A stretch of 64,000 bases of DNA from Roseococcus sp. SDR (GTDB lineage Bacteria; Pseudomonadota; Alphaproteobacteria; Acetobacterales; Acetobacteraceae), in contig NZ_JAHRCU010000005.1 of NCBI RefSeq assembly GCF_019083995.1, positions 62,001-126,000 on the forward strand, read 5' to 3'. The notes under the pieces are model-generated. The model was not told where the DNA came from. It made no database searches and saw nothing but the letters and a program-made list of their open reading frames with translations. Every line of letters begins with the position of its first letter. Position 1 is the first letter of the stretch. Positions 1 through 8,130 of the stretch are shown in pieces. A program made the translations under genes and the position numbers.

Positions 1-163
1 CGCGGATGCTGGAGGCCGGCTGCGCGCCCAGTGCCACCAGTGCTTCCACCGCCTCCGGCACGCGGTCGAACACCACCACGGCATGCCCCGCGGCGAGCAG
101 CCGGCCCACCATGGGCCGCCCCATCTGGCCCAATCCGACGAAGCCGATCACCTGGTCCTGCAT
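1..163 (-). CDS. NAD(P)-dependent oxidoreductase of the 3-hydroxyisobutyrate dehydrogenase family (N-terminal part only)
   Basis: The first 54 residues are inside the window and the rest runs off the left edge. They form the opening beta-alpha-beta of a Rossmann fold, with the dinucleotide loop GLGQMG at residues 10-15 followed by RPM, which is typical of the 3-hydroxyisobutyrate / 2-hydroxy-3-oxopropionate reductase (6-phosphogluconate dehydrogenase-like) family. The ATG at 163 is preceded by AAGGG at a suitable distance. A perfect palindrome at 192-205 lies just upstream and a LacI-family regulator gene follows on the same strand order, so the gene is probably the regulator's target. The exact substrate cannot be told from this fragment. 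Confidence 0.8.
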   Translation of the reverse strand, partial: MQDQVIGFVGLGQMGRPMVGRLLAAGHAVVVFDRVPEAVEALVALGAQPASSIR

Positions 164-191
164 GGCGTTTCCCTTGTTGCCTTGGTTGTGA

Positions 192-205
192 TGATACCGG
201 TATCA
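192..205. promoter_or_regulatory. Palindromic LacI/GntR-type operator TGATACCGGTATCA
   Basis: This is a perfect 14-base palindrome with a central CCGG, the form of site bound by LacI-family repressors and close to the gluconate-repressor (GntR) type of operator. It sits 29-42 bases upstream of the oxidoreductase start at 163 and just beyond the 3' end of the LacI-family gene at 242-1252. Binding by that regulator is inferred from position and symmetry only. Confidence 0.55.
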
Positions 206-241
206 GACGTCTGCAAAAGAGGGGGGGGCGAAGCTGGGCGC

Positions 242-1252
242 TCAGGTGCTGGCGCGCTGGATGATCTCGAAGCGCAGATCCACCGTCGCCGGGCCCGATT
301 GGCGGCGCGCAAGCCGGTCCAGCAGCATCTGGGCCGAGCGTGTGCCGATCTCCTGGCGGGGCAGGTGCAGCGTGGTGACGGGCGGGTTCATGTGTGCCAG
401 CAGGTCCACATTGTCGAAGGCGGCGACCGCCACCTTGCCCGGCACCGCCCAGCCGCGCCGCTGGCATTCCAGCACGGCCCCCGCGGCCAGCACATCGCCC
501 GCGAAGAATATGGCGTCGGGCGCCTCGCCCTCCATCAGCCGAACCACCGCCTCCGCGCCCGAAGCCAGGCCTGGTGGCATCTCGAGCATCCAACGCGGAT
601 CGGAGGCGAGGCCGAGCTCCCTCAGCGCCTCCTGGAAGCCCCGCTGCCGGTCGCGTGAGCGCGCATTGGCCGCGGCGGGCAGGGTCACCAGCGCGATGCG
701 CCGGTAGCCCAACCGCGCCAGGTGCCGCGTCATCGCCCGCGCCGCCTCGCGGTTGGAGTAGGAGACGACCATGTCCACCGGCGTCTCGGTCAGCGTTCCG
801 TTCTCCACCACCGGTACCCCGGCGCGGCGGATCATGCGCAGCGCGCCTTCCGTGTGCAGCGTGTCGTGCAGGATCAGCCCCGCCACGCGCTGTTCGAGAA
901 AAGCGCGGATCGCGGCCTCCTCCGCCTCGGGCCCATAGCCGGAATCGGCGATCATGAGCTGGAAGCCGGCGCGGCGCAGCACGTCCGAGATGCCCTTCAC
1001 CGTGGCCGCGAAGAGCGAGTTCTCCAGCGACGGCACGACAAGCCCCACCACCTCCGAGCGGCGCGAGGAGAGCGAGCCCGCAAGGCGGTTGGGCACATAG
1101 CCCACCTCCCGCACCGCCGCCTCGACGCGTGCACGCAGTTCGGGCGAGACCAGCGCAGGTTCGCGCAGCACGCGCGAGACGCTCATGGTCGAGACCCCCG
1201 CGGCCCGCGCCACGTCACGCATGCGAAGCCCCGGCGGCGCCTCCTCCTCCAT
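242..1252 (-). CDS. LacI-family transcriptional repressor (GntR-like)
   Basis: This 336-residue protein has an N-terminal LacI helix-turn-helix (RMRDVARAAGVSTMSVSRVL), the hinge helix PNRLAGSLSSRRS, and a periplasmic-binding-protein-like effector domain with LVVPSLENSLFAATVKGI. The STMSVSRVLR recognition region and the hinge resemble the gluconate repressor GntR. A longer frame opens at 1294, but its extra 14 codons come from a tandem repeat and have no ribosome site. The ATG at 1252 has GAGGAG just upstream and fits the usual length. The gene lies directly downstream of a TctC receptor gene. The likely target is the palindrome at 192-205. The effector is unknown; sugar acids are suggested only by the similarity to GntR. 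Confidence 0.88.
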   Translation of the reverse strand: MEEEAPPGLRMRDVARAAGVSTMSVSRVLREPALVSPELRARVEAAVREVGYVPNRLAGSLSSRRSEVVGLVVPSLENSLFAATVKGISDVLRRAGFQLMIADSGYGPEAEEAAIRAFLEQRVAGLILHDTLHTEGALRMIRRAGVPVVENGTLTETPVDMVVSYSNREAARAMTRHLARLGYRRIALVTLPAAANARSRDRQRGFQEALRELGLASDPRWMLEMPPGLASGAEAVVRLMEGEAPDAIFFAGDVLAAGAVLECQRRGWAVPGKVAVAAFDNVDLLAHMNPPVTTLHLPRQEIGTRSAQMLLDRLARRQSGPATVDLRFEIIQRAST

Positions 1253-1268
1253 GCCGCTCCTCAGCTCT

Positions 1269-1337
1269 GATGCGTGCGTCCCGCCATTCGACACGGATGC
1301 GTGTGTCCCACTACTCGACGCGGATGCGTGCGTCGCG
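1269..1337. repeat. 27-bp tandem direct repeat, about 2.5 copies
   Basis: Unit 1 (1269-1295) and unit 2 (1296-1322) differ at a few positions, and a third partial unit begins at 1323. Each unit starts with GATGCGTG(C/T)GTC and ends CTCGACGCG or TTCGACACG. The array covers the last codons of the TctC gene (stop at 1311) and the leader of the LacI gene. It has therefore lengthened the spacer between these genes and created a spurious upstream ATG at 1294. It looks like a local slippage duplication of the receptor gene's 3' end. Confidence 0.8.
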
Positions 1338-2276
1338 CACGACAGCGGCGATCTTCTCGACCTCCGCGCGGTAGAAGCGGCCGAATTCCTCCGCCGTGCC
1401 CCCCACCACCTCGGCGCCCATTTCGAGCAGGCGCGCGCGCTCGGCAGGTTCGGCGATCACGGTGTTGAAGGCGGCGTTGATGCGCTCCACCGCGCGCGGA
1501 TTCATCCCCGCGGGCCCCAGGCAGGCATACCACTCCTCGATGGCGAAACCGGGCAGGCCTTGCTCGGCCACCGTCGGCACATTCGGCAGATAGGCCGCGC
1601 GCGTGGCGCTGGTGACGGCGATGGCGCGCAGCGAACCATCCCGCACGAAGGGCAGGGTGGAGGAGGCATTGCCGAACATGAGCTGGATATGCCCGCTGAC
1701 GAGATCCGCCAGGGCCGGCCCGCCGCCGCGATAGGGCGCATGCACCATGTCCACATTCGCGGCCAGTTTGAACATCTCGCCCGAGATATGCACGGCCGAG
1801 CCGATGCCGGGCGAGCCGAAGGTGAGCCGCCCCGGCTGGGCGCGGGCGAGCGCGATCAGCTCCTGCACGTTGTTCACGGGCAGGGAGGGATGCACGACCA
1901 GGATGTTCGCGACGCGCGCCAAATTGATGATGGGTGCCAGGTCGCGGATCGGATCATAGGGCTGGCGCGTGAGAAGTGCGGCCGAGATCACGGTGGAGGT
2001 GACCATGCCGAAGCCATGGCCATCCGGGTTCATCCGCGCCATCTCGGCCGCGCCGATGGCCCCCGAGGCGCCGCCCCGGTTCTCCACCACCACCGGCTGG
2101 CCCAGCAGGGCCGAAAGGCGCGGTTGGAACTGGCGCGCCAATATGTCCGTCGTCCCGCCCGGCGGCCAGGTGACCAGCATCCGCACCGGCCGTGTGGGAA
2201 ATTCCTGCGCCAGCGCGGGCGTGGCGAGCACGGCGCCACCCAGCAGGGCCGCGCGGCGGGTTGTCCTCATCACCAT
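1311..2276 (-). CDS. Bug/TctC-family tripartite tricarboxylate transporter receptor
   Basis: This is a periplasmic solute-binding protein of about 321 residues. The signal peptide reads MVMRTTRRAALLGGAVLATP with cleavage expected after ALA. The family hallmarks follow: RPVRMLVTWPPGGTTDILAR, VVVENRGGASGAIG, a central PYRGGGPALADLVSGHIQ and a late PTVAEQGLPGF. Such receptors deliver carboxylates to TctAB-type permeases, none of which is present here. A start at 2306 overlaps the upstream SDR stop as ATGA, but the ATG at 2276 has GGGAGAG in place and gives a clean signal peptide, so it was chosen. The gene is co-directional with the SDR and LacI genes. The ligand is unknown. Confidence 0.9.
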   Translation of the reverse strand: MVMRTTRRAALLGGAVLATPALAQEFPTRPVRMLVTWPPGGTTDILARQFQPRLSALLGQPVVVENRGGASGAIGAAEMARMNPDGHGFGMVTSTVISAALLTRQPYDPIRDLAPIINLARVANILVVHPSLPVNNVQELIALARAQPGRLTFGSPGIGSAVHISGEMFKLAANVDMVHAPYRGGGPALADLVSGHIQLMFGNASSTLPFVRDGSLRAIAVTSATRAAYLPNVPTVAEQGLPGFAIEEWYACLGPAGMNPRAVERINAAFNTVIAEPAERARLLEMGAEVVGGTAEEFGRFYRAEVEKIAAVVRDARIRVE

Positions 2277-2302
2277 GGTCGTCTCTCCCGGATCGTTGTT
2301 CG

Positions 2303-3100
2303 TCATGCGGCGGACCAGCCGCCATCCATGGGCAGGGCCGCGCCCGTGATCGCCTCGCCCTGCGGGCCGCAGAGGAAGGCGACGAAGCCGCCCACCGCGG
2401 CGGCCTCGACGAAGCGGCCGGAGGGGTTCTTGCCCGCCAGGAAGCGCGCGGCGGCCGCCGCCTCATCCAGCCCCTCCCGCGCCGCCAGGTCTTCCACCCG
2501 GCCCTGGATGTTGGGCGTCAGCGTGGAGCCGGGGCAGAGCGCGTTGCAGGTGATCCCCGTGCCCGCCGTCTCCAGCGCCACGGCGCGCGTGAGGCCGATC
2601 AGCGCGGTCTTGGTCACCACATAGCCCACACGGTCGGTGGCACCCACCAGGCCATAGATCGAGGACATGTTGATGATGCGCCCCCAGTTCCGCGCGCGCA
2701 TGCCGGGCAGCAGAAGCCGGATGAGGTGGAAGGGGGCGGAGAGGTTGGTCGCGAGGTCACTGTCCCAATCCGCGGGGGCGGTGGCTTCCACGGGGCCGAA
2801 ATGGCGGGTGGCTGCGTTGTTCACCAGCACATCCACAGCGCCCGCTTCCGCCGCCAAGGCAGCGACCGCGGCGGAACTCCCGAGGTCGGCGCGGATGTAG
2901 CGCGCCACCACGCCGTGGCGCTGCGCAACGGCCTTGGCGGCACCGTGCCCCTCGGCGGGCTCCGCCAGGCCATGCAGCACCACCTCGCAGCCTTGCGCGG
3001 CCAGCGCCTCGGCCACGGCGAGCCCGATCCCGCCGGTGGAGCCGGTGACAAGGGCGCGGCGGCCCTGGAGCAGGCGGATCTGTTCTGGGAGCGATATCAC
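2303..3100 (-). CDS. SDR-family oxidoreductase, 3-hydroxybutyrate dehydrogenase-like
   Basis: This 265-residue classical short-chain dehydrogenase carries the nucleotide loop TGSTGGIG near residue 20, NNAA in the central strand, a catalytic serine in NMSSIYG and the YVVTK active-site pair. The C-terminal part resembles D-3-hydroxybutyrate dehydrogenase: CPGSTLTPNIQ, then an inserted helix with FLAGKNPSGRFV. It ends with the usual GAALPMDGGWS. It would interconvert a hydroxy acid or alcohol and a ketone with NAD(P). It is the first gene of a run SDR - TctC receptor - LacI regulator, which suggests that the receptor's solute or a product of it is the substrate. The precise substrate is not certain. 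Confidence 0.88.
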   Translation of the reverse strand: MISLPEQIRLLQGRRALVTGSTGGIGLAVAEALAAQGCEVVLHGLAEPAEGHGAAKAVAQRHGVVARYIRADLGSSAAVAALAAEAGAVDVLVNNAATRHFGPVEATAPADWDSDLATNLSAPFHLIRLLLPGMRARNWGRIINMSSIYGLVGATDRVGYVVTKTALIGLTRAVALETAGTGITCNALCPGSTLTPNIQGRVEDLAAREGLDEAAAAARFLAGKNPSGRFVEAAAVGGFVAFLCGPQGEAITGAALPMDGGWSAA

Positions 3101-3171
3101 GCGAGACAGTGAAGCGCGTCATTCCTCGGGCGGCAAGTCAGGTTTGCCAGCCTTGCCGGTCTCAAGCCTGC

Positions 3172-3186
3172 TGGTTAGCGTTACCA
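3172..3186. promoter_or_regulatory. Imperfect palindrome TGGTTAGCGTTACCA in a divergent promoter region
   Basis: The two halves TGGTTAG and TGGTAAC (reverse complement of the right side) match at five of seven positions, which resembles a LacI-type operator. The site lies in the roughly 105-base region between the divergent SDR gene (start 3100) and the MmgE/PrpD gene (start 3206). Its regulator is not identified and the match could be chance. Confidence 0.3.
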
Positions 3187-3205
3187 AAATTCCGGAGGTT
3201 CCCCC

Positions 3206-4534
3206 GTGTCCAGCCCGACGCCCGTCGCCACCGCCCTGGGCCGCTTCGTGGCCGAGACGCGCTGGGCCAGCATCCCTGCCGCCGTGCGGCGTGAGGCGCC
3301 ACGCGCGCTGCTGAACCATATCAGCTGCGCGCTCGGCGTTGCGCAAAGCCCTGTGGTGCGGGGCGCGCTTGTCGCGCTCCGTGGCTTTTCCGGCCCGGCC
3401 CAGGCCACCGTCTTCGGCCAGGGCGTGAAGCTGGACGCGATGTCCGCCGCCTTCGTGAACTGCATCGCCGGCAACCTCCTCGACTATGACGACACGCATC
3501 TCGCCACCGTGATCCATCCCGCCGCCCCCGTGGCGCCCGTGGCGCTCGCACTTGCCGAGCAGCGCGGGCTGTCCGGCGAGGCGGTCCTGGAGGCGCTGCT
3601 GCTGGGGATGGAGGTGGAATGCCGCATCGGCCTCGGCGTCGCGCCCGGCCATTACGATCGCGGCTGGCACATCACCTCCACCACCGGCGTCTTCGGCGCG
3701 GCGGCGGCGGCGGCGAAGCTGATCGGGCTCGACGCCGCGCGCACGACGGATGCGCTGGGCCTCGCCGCCAGCCAATCCTGCGGCATCATCGAGAACCTGC
3801 CCAATGCCGGGAAGAACGCCAGCATGGGGAATGCCGCGCGCAACGGCATCCTGGCGGCGCTTCTGGCGGAAGCCGGGTGGGATGCCGCGCCGACGGCGAT
3901 CGAGGGCCGCAACGGCTGGGCGCGCGCCATGGGCGACGCGCCGGATGTGGCGGCGATGGCCGGCGATCTCGGCACGCGGTGGGAGGCCGCGCGGATCACC
4001 TACAAGCCCTATCCCGCCGGCATCGTCTTCCACGCCGTGATCGAGGCGGCGATGCAGCTGCAAGGCCCGGCCGAGGAGATCGCGCATGTGCTGGTGGAGG
4101 GCGATGCCCTGCTGCTCAAGCGCGGTGACCGCGAGGTGCGGACGGGCGGCGATTCCCGCGTCAGCATCCATCACAGCGTGGCGCTGGGCCTCGTGCGGCA
4201 ACGCGCGGGCGTCGCGGAATTCGAGCAGGCGGCGGTGGATGACCCGGCCCTCCGCGACATGCGCTCCCGCGTCGAGGCGCGCTGCGATCCGAGCCTGCCG
4301 CGCGGCGCGGCGCGCCTCACCGCCACGCGCCGTGACGGCACGCGGCAGCTCGTGCTGGTCGAGCACCCGACGGGCAGCGAGGCCAATCCGATGAGCGATG
4401 CGGCGCTTGAAGCCAAGCTGCGCGAGAACCTTGAGATCGGCGGCTTCGCGGCGCGTGGCGATGCGCTGGTCGCGGCCCTGCGCGGCCTGGAAGGCAGCGC
4501 GACCACGGCCGAACTGATGGCGCGGTTGGCGTGA
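3206..4534 (+). CDS. MmgE/PrpD family protein
   Basis: This 442-residue protein belongs to the 2-methylcitrate dehydratase / cis-aconitate decarboxylase superfamily, helical at the N-terminus with a smaller alpha/beta lid. Family features include NCIAGNLLDYDDTHL near residue 90, a glycine/alanine-rich HITSTTGVFGAAAAAAKLIG around 155-175, and the KPYPAGIVFHAVIEAA segment around 270. The GTG start at 3206 is preceded by GGAGG. Members dehydrate or isomerise di- and tricarboxylic acids. Divergence from the SDR-TctC genes suggests a shared organic-acid pathway. No prpB or prpC is present, so propionate metabolism is not specifically supported. Confidence 0.9.
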   Translation: MSSPTPVATALGRFVAETRWASIPAAVRREAPRALLNHISCALGVAQSPVVRGALVALRGFSGPAQATVFGQGVKLDAMSAAFVNCIAGNLLDYDDTHLATVIHPAAPVAPVALALAEQRGLSGEAVLEALLLGMEVECRIGLGVAPGHYDRGWHITSTTGVFGAAAAAAKLIGLDAARTTDALGLAASQSCGIIENLPNAGKNASMGNAARNGILAALLAEAGWDAAPTAIEGRNGWARAMGDAPDVAAMAGDLGTRWEAARITYKPYPAGIVFHAVIEAAMQLQGPAEEIAHVLVEGDALLLKRGDREVRTGGDSRVSIHHSVALGLVRQRAGVAEFEQAAVDDPALRDMRSRVEARCDPSLPRGAARLTATRRDGTRQLVLVEHPTGSEANPMSDAALEAKLRENLEIGGFAARGDALVAALRGLEGSATTAELMARLA

Positions 4535-4535
4535 A

Positions 4536-6299
4536 CTAATCCGTGTCGAACTGAAGGGCGGCGAGGCGCGCGTACAGCCCGCCCTCCGCCACCAGCGCGT
4601 CATGCGTGCCCATCGCCGTGATGCGCCCGGCCTCCATCACCACGATGCGATCCGCGCGCCGTACCGTGGCCAGCCGATGCGCCACCACCAGGGTGGTGCG
4701 CCCCTGCGCGAGGCGCGCGAGGGCCTGCTGCACCGCCTGCTCGGATTCCGCGTCGAGTGCGCTCGTCGCCTCGTCCAGCAGCAGGATGGGCGGGTCGCGC
4801 AGGATGGCGCGCGCGATGGCGATGCGCTGCCGCTGCCCGCCCGAGAGCATCACGCCCTTGGCGCCAAGCGAAGACGCATAGCCCTCAGGCAGCGCCATGA
4901 TGAAGTCATGCGCCGCCGCGGCCCGCGCCGCTGCCTCCACCTCGGCATCGCTCGCATCGGGCCGGCCATAGCGGATGTTTTCGGCGGCACTCAGGCTGAA
5001 GATCACCGGGTCCTGCGGAACCAGGGCCAGGCGTGAGCGCAGCGCCATGGGGTCGAGGTCGCGCAGGTCCAGTCCATCCAGCGTCACCCGGCCCTCCGCC
5101 GGGTCATAGAAGCGCAGCAGCAATTGCAGCACGCTGGTCTTGCCCGCACCCGAGGGGCCGACCAGCGCCACCGTTTCGCCCGGCCGCACATCCAGCGAGA
5201 AGCGATCCAGCGCCGGCGTGTCCGGCCGCGTCGGATAGCGGAAGGTCACGTCCTCGAAGGCGAAGCGGCCTTGTGCCGGCGAGGGCAGGGGCAGCGGGGT
5301 CGCGGGCGGCGCGATGGAGGGCTGCGTCTCGATGACCTCGATCAACCGATCGGCGGCGGCCGCCGCGCGCTGGATCTCGCCCCAGAGCTCGCTGATGGTG
5401 GCCCCGCTGCTCGCCAGCAGCACGGCGTAGAAGACGAAGGCGGACAGCTCGCCGCCCGTCATCCGCCCGGCGATCACATCCTGCCCGCCGACCCAGAGGC
5501 TGAAGGTGATGGCGCCGAAGCCGAGCAGGATCACGATCAGGATCAGGAAAGCGCGCGACGCCACGCGCCTGAGCGCCGTCCGGACCGAGTCCTCCACCTC
5601 GCGGGCGAAGCGGCGGCGGTCCTCGCGCTCATGGGTGAAGGCCTGCACGGTGCGCAACCCGTTCAGCGTCTCCTCCGCCGTCGCCGCCAGGTCGGCCACG
5701 CGCTCCTGCGCCGCCTTGGAGAGCCGCCGCTCCCGCCGGCCGAACAGCACCAGCGGCCCCACCACCAGCGGCACCACCACCACCACGATGCCGGCAAGCT
5801 TGGGGCTCGTCATGATCAGCAGGGCCAAGGCCCCGGTGGCCGTCAGCGCCGTGCGCAGGCCCATGGAGATGGCCGAGCCGATCAGCGATTGCAGCAGCGC
5901 GATATCCGCCGTCATCCGGCTCAGGATGTCGCCCGTGCGCGCCGTTTCGAAATAGCTGGGGGAGAGGCTGATCACATGGTCGAAGACCGCGCGCCTGAGA
6001 TCGGCGGCCACTCGCTCGCCGAGCCAGGAGACGAGGTAGAAGCGCGTCGCCGTCGCCACGCCGAGGGCCGCCACCACCGCGAACATGAAGAAGGCGGCGC
6101 TGTTCAGGCTCGCGGCGCTGCGGTCGGCGAAACCCTGGTCGATCAGCCGTTGCAGCCCCTGGCCCAGCAGCAGCACGAGTCCCGCCGCCACCAGCAGCGC
6201 CGCCGCCGCCGCCGCGGTGCGCCAGGCATAAGGCCGCAGATAGGGCAGGATCACGCGCAGCGAGGCGACGGAACGGCGGGGGCGGGCGGTTTCACTCAT
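4536..6299 (-). CDS. ABC transporter, fused membrane and ATPase domains (MsbA/multidrug-exporter type)
   Basis: About 587 residues make one exporter half-transporter. The N-terminal membrane domain (six predicted helices, roughly residues 25-310) is followed by an ATPase with Walker A GPSGAGKTS, signature LSGGQRQRIAIARA, Walker B ILLLDEATSALD and the switch VVAHRL. It would work as a homodimer in the inner membrane exporting a lipid or drug. A TTG at 6320 allows a slightly longer form; the ATG at 6299 is preferred, although neither has a clear ribosome site. It converges on the PrpD gene with a one-base gap between stop codons, and is divergent from the FrhB-like gene. Confidence 0.9.
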   Translation of the reverse strand: MSETARPRRSVASLRVILPYLRPYAWRTAAAAAALLVAAGLVLLLGQGLQRLIDQGFADRSAASLNSAAFFMFAVVAALGVATATRFYLVSWLGERVAADLRRAVFDHVISLSPSYFETARTGDILSRMTADIALLQSLIGSAISMGLRTALTATGALALLIMTSPKLAGIVVVVVPLVVGPLVLFGRRERRLSKAAQERVADLAATAEETLNGLRTVQAFTHEREDRRRFAREVEDSVRTALRRVASRAFLILIVILLGFGAITFSLWVGGQDVIAGRMTGGELSAFVFYAVLLASSGATISELWGEIQRAAAAADRLIEVIETQPSIAPPATPLPLPSPAQGRFAFEDVTFRYPTRPDTPALDRFSLDVRPGETVALVGPSGAGKTSVLQLLLRFYDPAEGRVTLDGLDLRDLDPMALRSRLALVPQDPVIFSLSAAENIRYGRPDASDAEVEAAARAAAAHDFIMALPEGYASSLGAKGVMLSGGQRQRIAIARAILRDPPILLLDEATSALDAESEQAVQQALARLAQGRTTLVVAHRLATVRRADRIVVMEAGRITAMGTHDALVAEGGLYARLAALQFDTD

Positions 6300-6381
6300 G
6301 CGGAGGGCAGCATCGCACAAAGCCTGTTGGCGCGCAGGATGCCGCTGGCCTAGCCTCTCGCAAAAGGATTGAGGACAGGCC

Positions 6382-7596
6382 TTGGATCAGCCACCGATTT
6401 GGGCGCCCCCGCTCCGCGAAGCCGCACCGCGCGGCCTTTGCACCGATTGCGGCGTCTCGCGCCTGGAGAACCCCAAGGCCTGCGGCACCGCCTGCCAGTT
6501 CATCGCGCCCGACTACCCCAGGATGGAAGCGCAGGTGCATGGCCGTGCGCGTGACCCCTCCCGCCCGGACGAGCTGCATTTCGGCCCCTTCCGGAAGATG
6601 CTGAAGGCGGCGCTGAAATCCCCGCTGCCCGGCGCGCAATGGACCGGCATCACCACGCGCCTCGCCGCCCGCCTGCTCGAGACCGGCGCCGTGCAGGCCG
6701 TGCTGACCATGGCGCCCGATCCGGAGGATCACTGGAAGCCCGTGCCCGTGCTGGTGACGCAGGCCGAGGGCATGGCGCAGGTGCGCGGCATGCGCATGGG
6801 CTATGCGCCGCTGCTGGCGCTGCTGGAGCCGGCGCGTGCGGCGGGCTACACGCGCCTCGCCGTCATCGGCATTCCCTGCCAGGTGCATGCGCTGCGCGCG
6901 CTGGAGAAGGAGCTGGGGCTCGAACGCCTCTACGTCATCGGCACGCCCTGTTCCGACAACACGACGACCGAGAGCTTCCACACCTTCCTCGACCTGCTGG
7001 ATGATGACCCGGCCAGCATCACCTATCTGGAATTCCGCGCCGACTACCATGTCGAGTTGCGCTTCAAGGATGGCCGCATCCGCACCATTCCTTTCCTGCA
7101 ACTCCCCATCTCGCAATTGCCGCCTGATTTCTTCCCGCTCACCTGCCGCACCTGCGTGGACTACACCAATGTGCTGGCCGACATCACCGTCGGCTACATG
7201 GGCGGGCAGGGCGAGCAATGGCTGCTGGTCCGCAACGAGCGCGGCGAGGAGCTGCTGAGCCTGTTGGGCGATGAGATCCGCGTCGAAGCACCGGGGAGCA
7301 AGGGCAAGCGCGCCAATGCCGTGAAGGGCTTCCTCGCCAATGTGGAGCGCGCCGCCGGCGGCCTGCCGCTGCGCCGCATGCCCGATTGGCTGCGCCCCAT
7401 CGTGGGCTGGCTCATGCCGCGCATTGGGCCGCGCGGCCTGGAATTCGCCCGCACCCGCGTGGAGATGAAGGCCTGCGAGACCATCGTCCATCTCCGGCGT
7501 GAAGAGCCCGCGAGCGTGAAGAACATGGTCCCCGCCCATGTCTGGACCCTGGTCGAGCCCTATGGCCTGACGCCGCGCGAGGGCGAGCGGCGTTAG
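6382..7596 (+). CDS. FrhB/FdhB-family iron-sulfur flavoprotein, BciB-like (candidate 8-vinyl reductase)
   Basis: This 404-residue protein has the two-domain layout of F420-hydrogenase beta-subunit relatives. The N-terminus shows Cys20-x2-Cys23-x10-Cys34-x3-Cys38 (LCTDCG...ACGTAC), followed by IGIPCQVHALRAL, GTPCSDNTT, and TCRTCVDYTNVLADITVGYMGG near residues 250-270. These cysteines fit two [4Fe-4S] clusters. This architecture is shared by BciB (3,8-divinyl chlorophyllide 8-vinyl reductase), 7-hydroxymethyl chlorophyll a reductase, and non-photosynthetic relatives. The TTG start at 6382 follows GAGGACAGG. No bch, crt or puf gene is visible in the window, so the photosynthetic role is a hypothesis; the family assignment is firm. 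Confidence 0.8.
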   Translation: MDQPPIWAPPLREAAPRGLCTDCGVSRLENPKACGTACQFIAPDYPRMEAQVHGRARDPSRPDELHFGPFRKMLKAALKSPLPGAQWTGITTRLAARLLETGAVQAVLTMAPDPEDHWKPVPVLVTQAEGMAQVRGMRMGYAPLLALLEPARAAGYTRLAVIGIPCQVHALRALEKELGLERLYVIGTPCSDNTTTESFHTFLDLLDDDPASITYLEFRADYHVELRFKDGRIRTIPFLQLPISQLPPDFFPLTCRTCVDYTNVLADITVGYMGGQGEQWLLVRNERGEELLSLLGDEIRVEAPGSKGKRANAVKGFLANVERAAGGLPLRRMPDWLRPIVGWLMPRIGPRGLEFARTRVEMKACETIVHLRREEPASVKNMVPAHVWTLVEPYGLTPREGERR

Positions 7597-7604
7597 GCGA
7601 CGCC

Positions 7605-7623
7605 CGATCGGATATGCCGATCG
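7605..7623 (+). terminator. Possible terminator hairpin after the FrhB-like gene
   Basis: CGATCGG and CCGATCG form a perfect 7-bp stem around a 5-base loop (ATATG), starting 8 bases after the stop codon at 7596. There is no following T-tract, so intrinsic termination is uncertain. Confidence 0.3.
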
Positions 7624-7709
7624 CCGGTACCGAAGCGCCGGTTTGGCGGGTGTCGGCGGATCCGGGCAGCGTGAGACCACCACAGACCCTCACCCGAGAG
7701 GTGACCGCC

Positions 7710-8114
7710 ATGCCAATGCCGCTTCGCCATACCCTGCGCTTGATCGGCGGCCTCGCCCTGCTGGCGCTGGCGCCCCGCCCGGCAGAAGCCCAGGCCGTCT
7801 CCTACTGCCAGGGCCGCCTGGTCGGGACGAACTTCTGTTTCGCCGGCCGGGTTGTCACGCCCAGCAGCACCGAGCTGCGCTACAACATGGTGCTGCAGAA
7901 CCCGACGCGGATCAGCGTCAACGACATGGTCAGGTTCCTGCATCCCGGCAGCAGCGGCGGGCAGATCAACCGGCTGATGACCCTCGCCGCGGGGCAGCAG
8001 CAGGTCGTCCTGCTCGGGGTCGAGACGATGCACCCCGATCTCGCGGGCGACCTGATGCGCGATGACGGGACGCGATTCCTGGTGGAATCCACGCGCGTCG
8101 ACTGCGGCGGCTGA
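7710..8114 (+). CDS. Small secreted protein of unknown function
   Basis: This 134-residue protein starts at the ATG at 7710, which has GAGAGG upstream. A longer frame from 7614 has no such support and would spoil the signal peptide. The N-terminus MPMPLRHTLRLIGGLALLAL followed by PAEAQA is a clear Sec signal peptide. The mature part is about 107 residues with three cysteines (in SYCQG, NFCFAG and VDCGG), which may form disulfides in the periplasm. No domain is recognised. It is followed by a convergent large FG-GAP gene with no obvious link. Confidence 0.75.
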   Translation: MPMPLRHTLRLIGGLALLALAPRPAEAQAVSYCQGRLVGTNFCFAGRVVTPSSTELRYNMVLQNPTRISVNDMVRFLHPGSSGGQINRLMTLAAGQQQVVLLGVETMHPDLAGDLMRDDGTRFLVESTRVDCGG

Positions 8115-8130
8115 GCCGGGCGGGCGCGCT

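Noticed and set aside
1269-1337. Possible CRISPR or satellite array.
   Set aside because: Only about 2.5 adjacent units without spacers; it is a simple tandem duplication.
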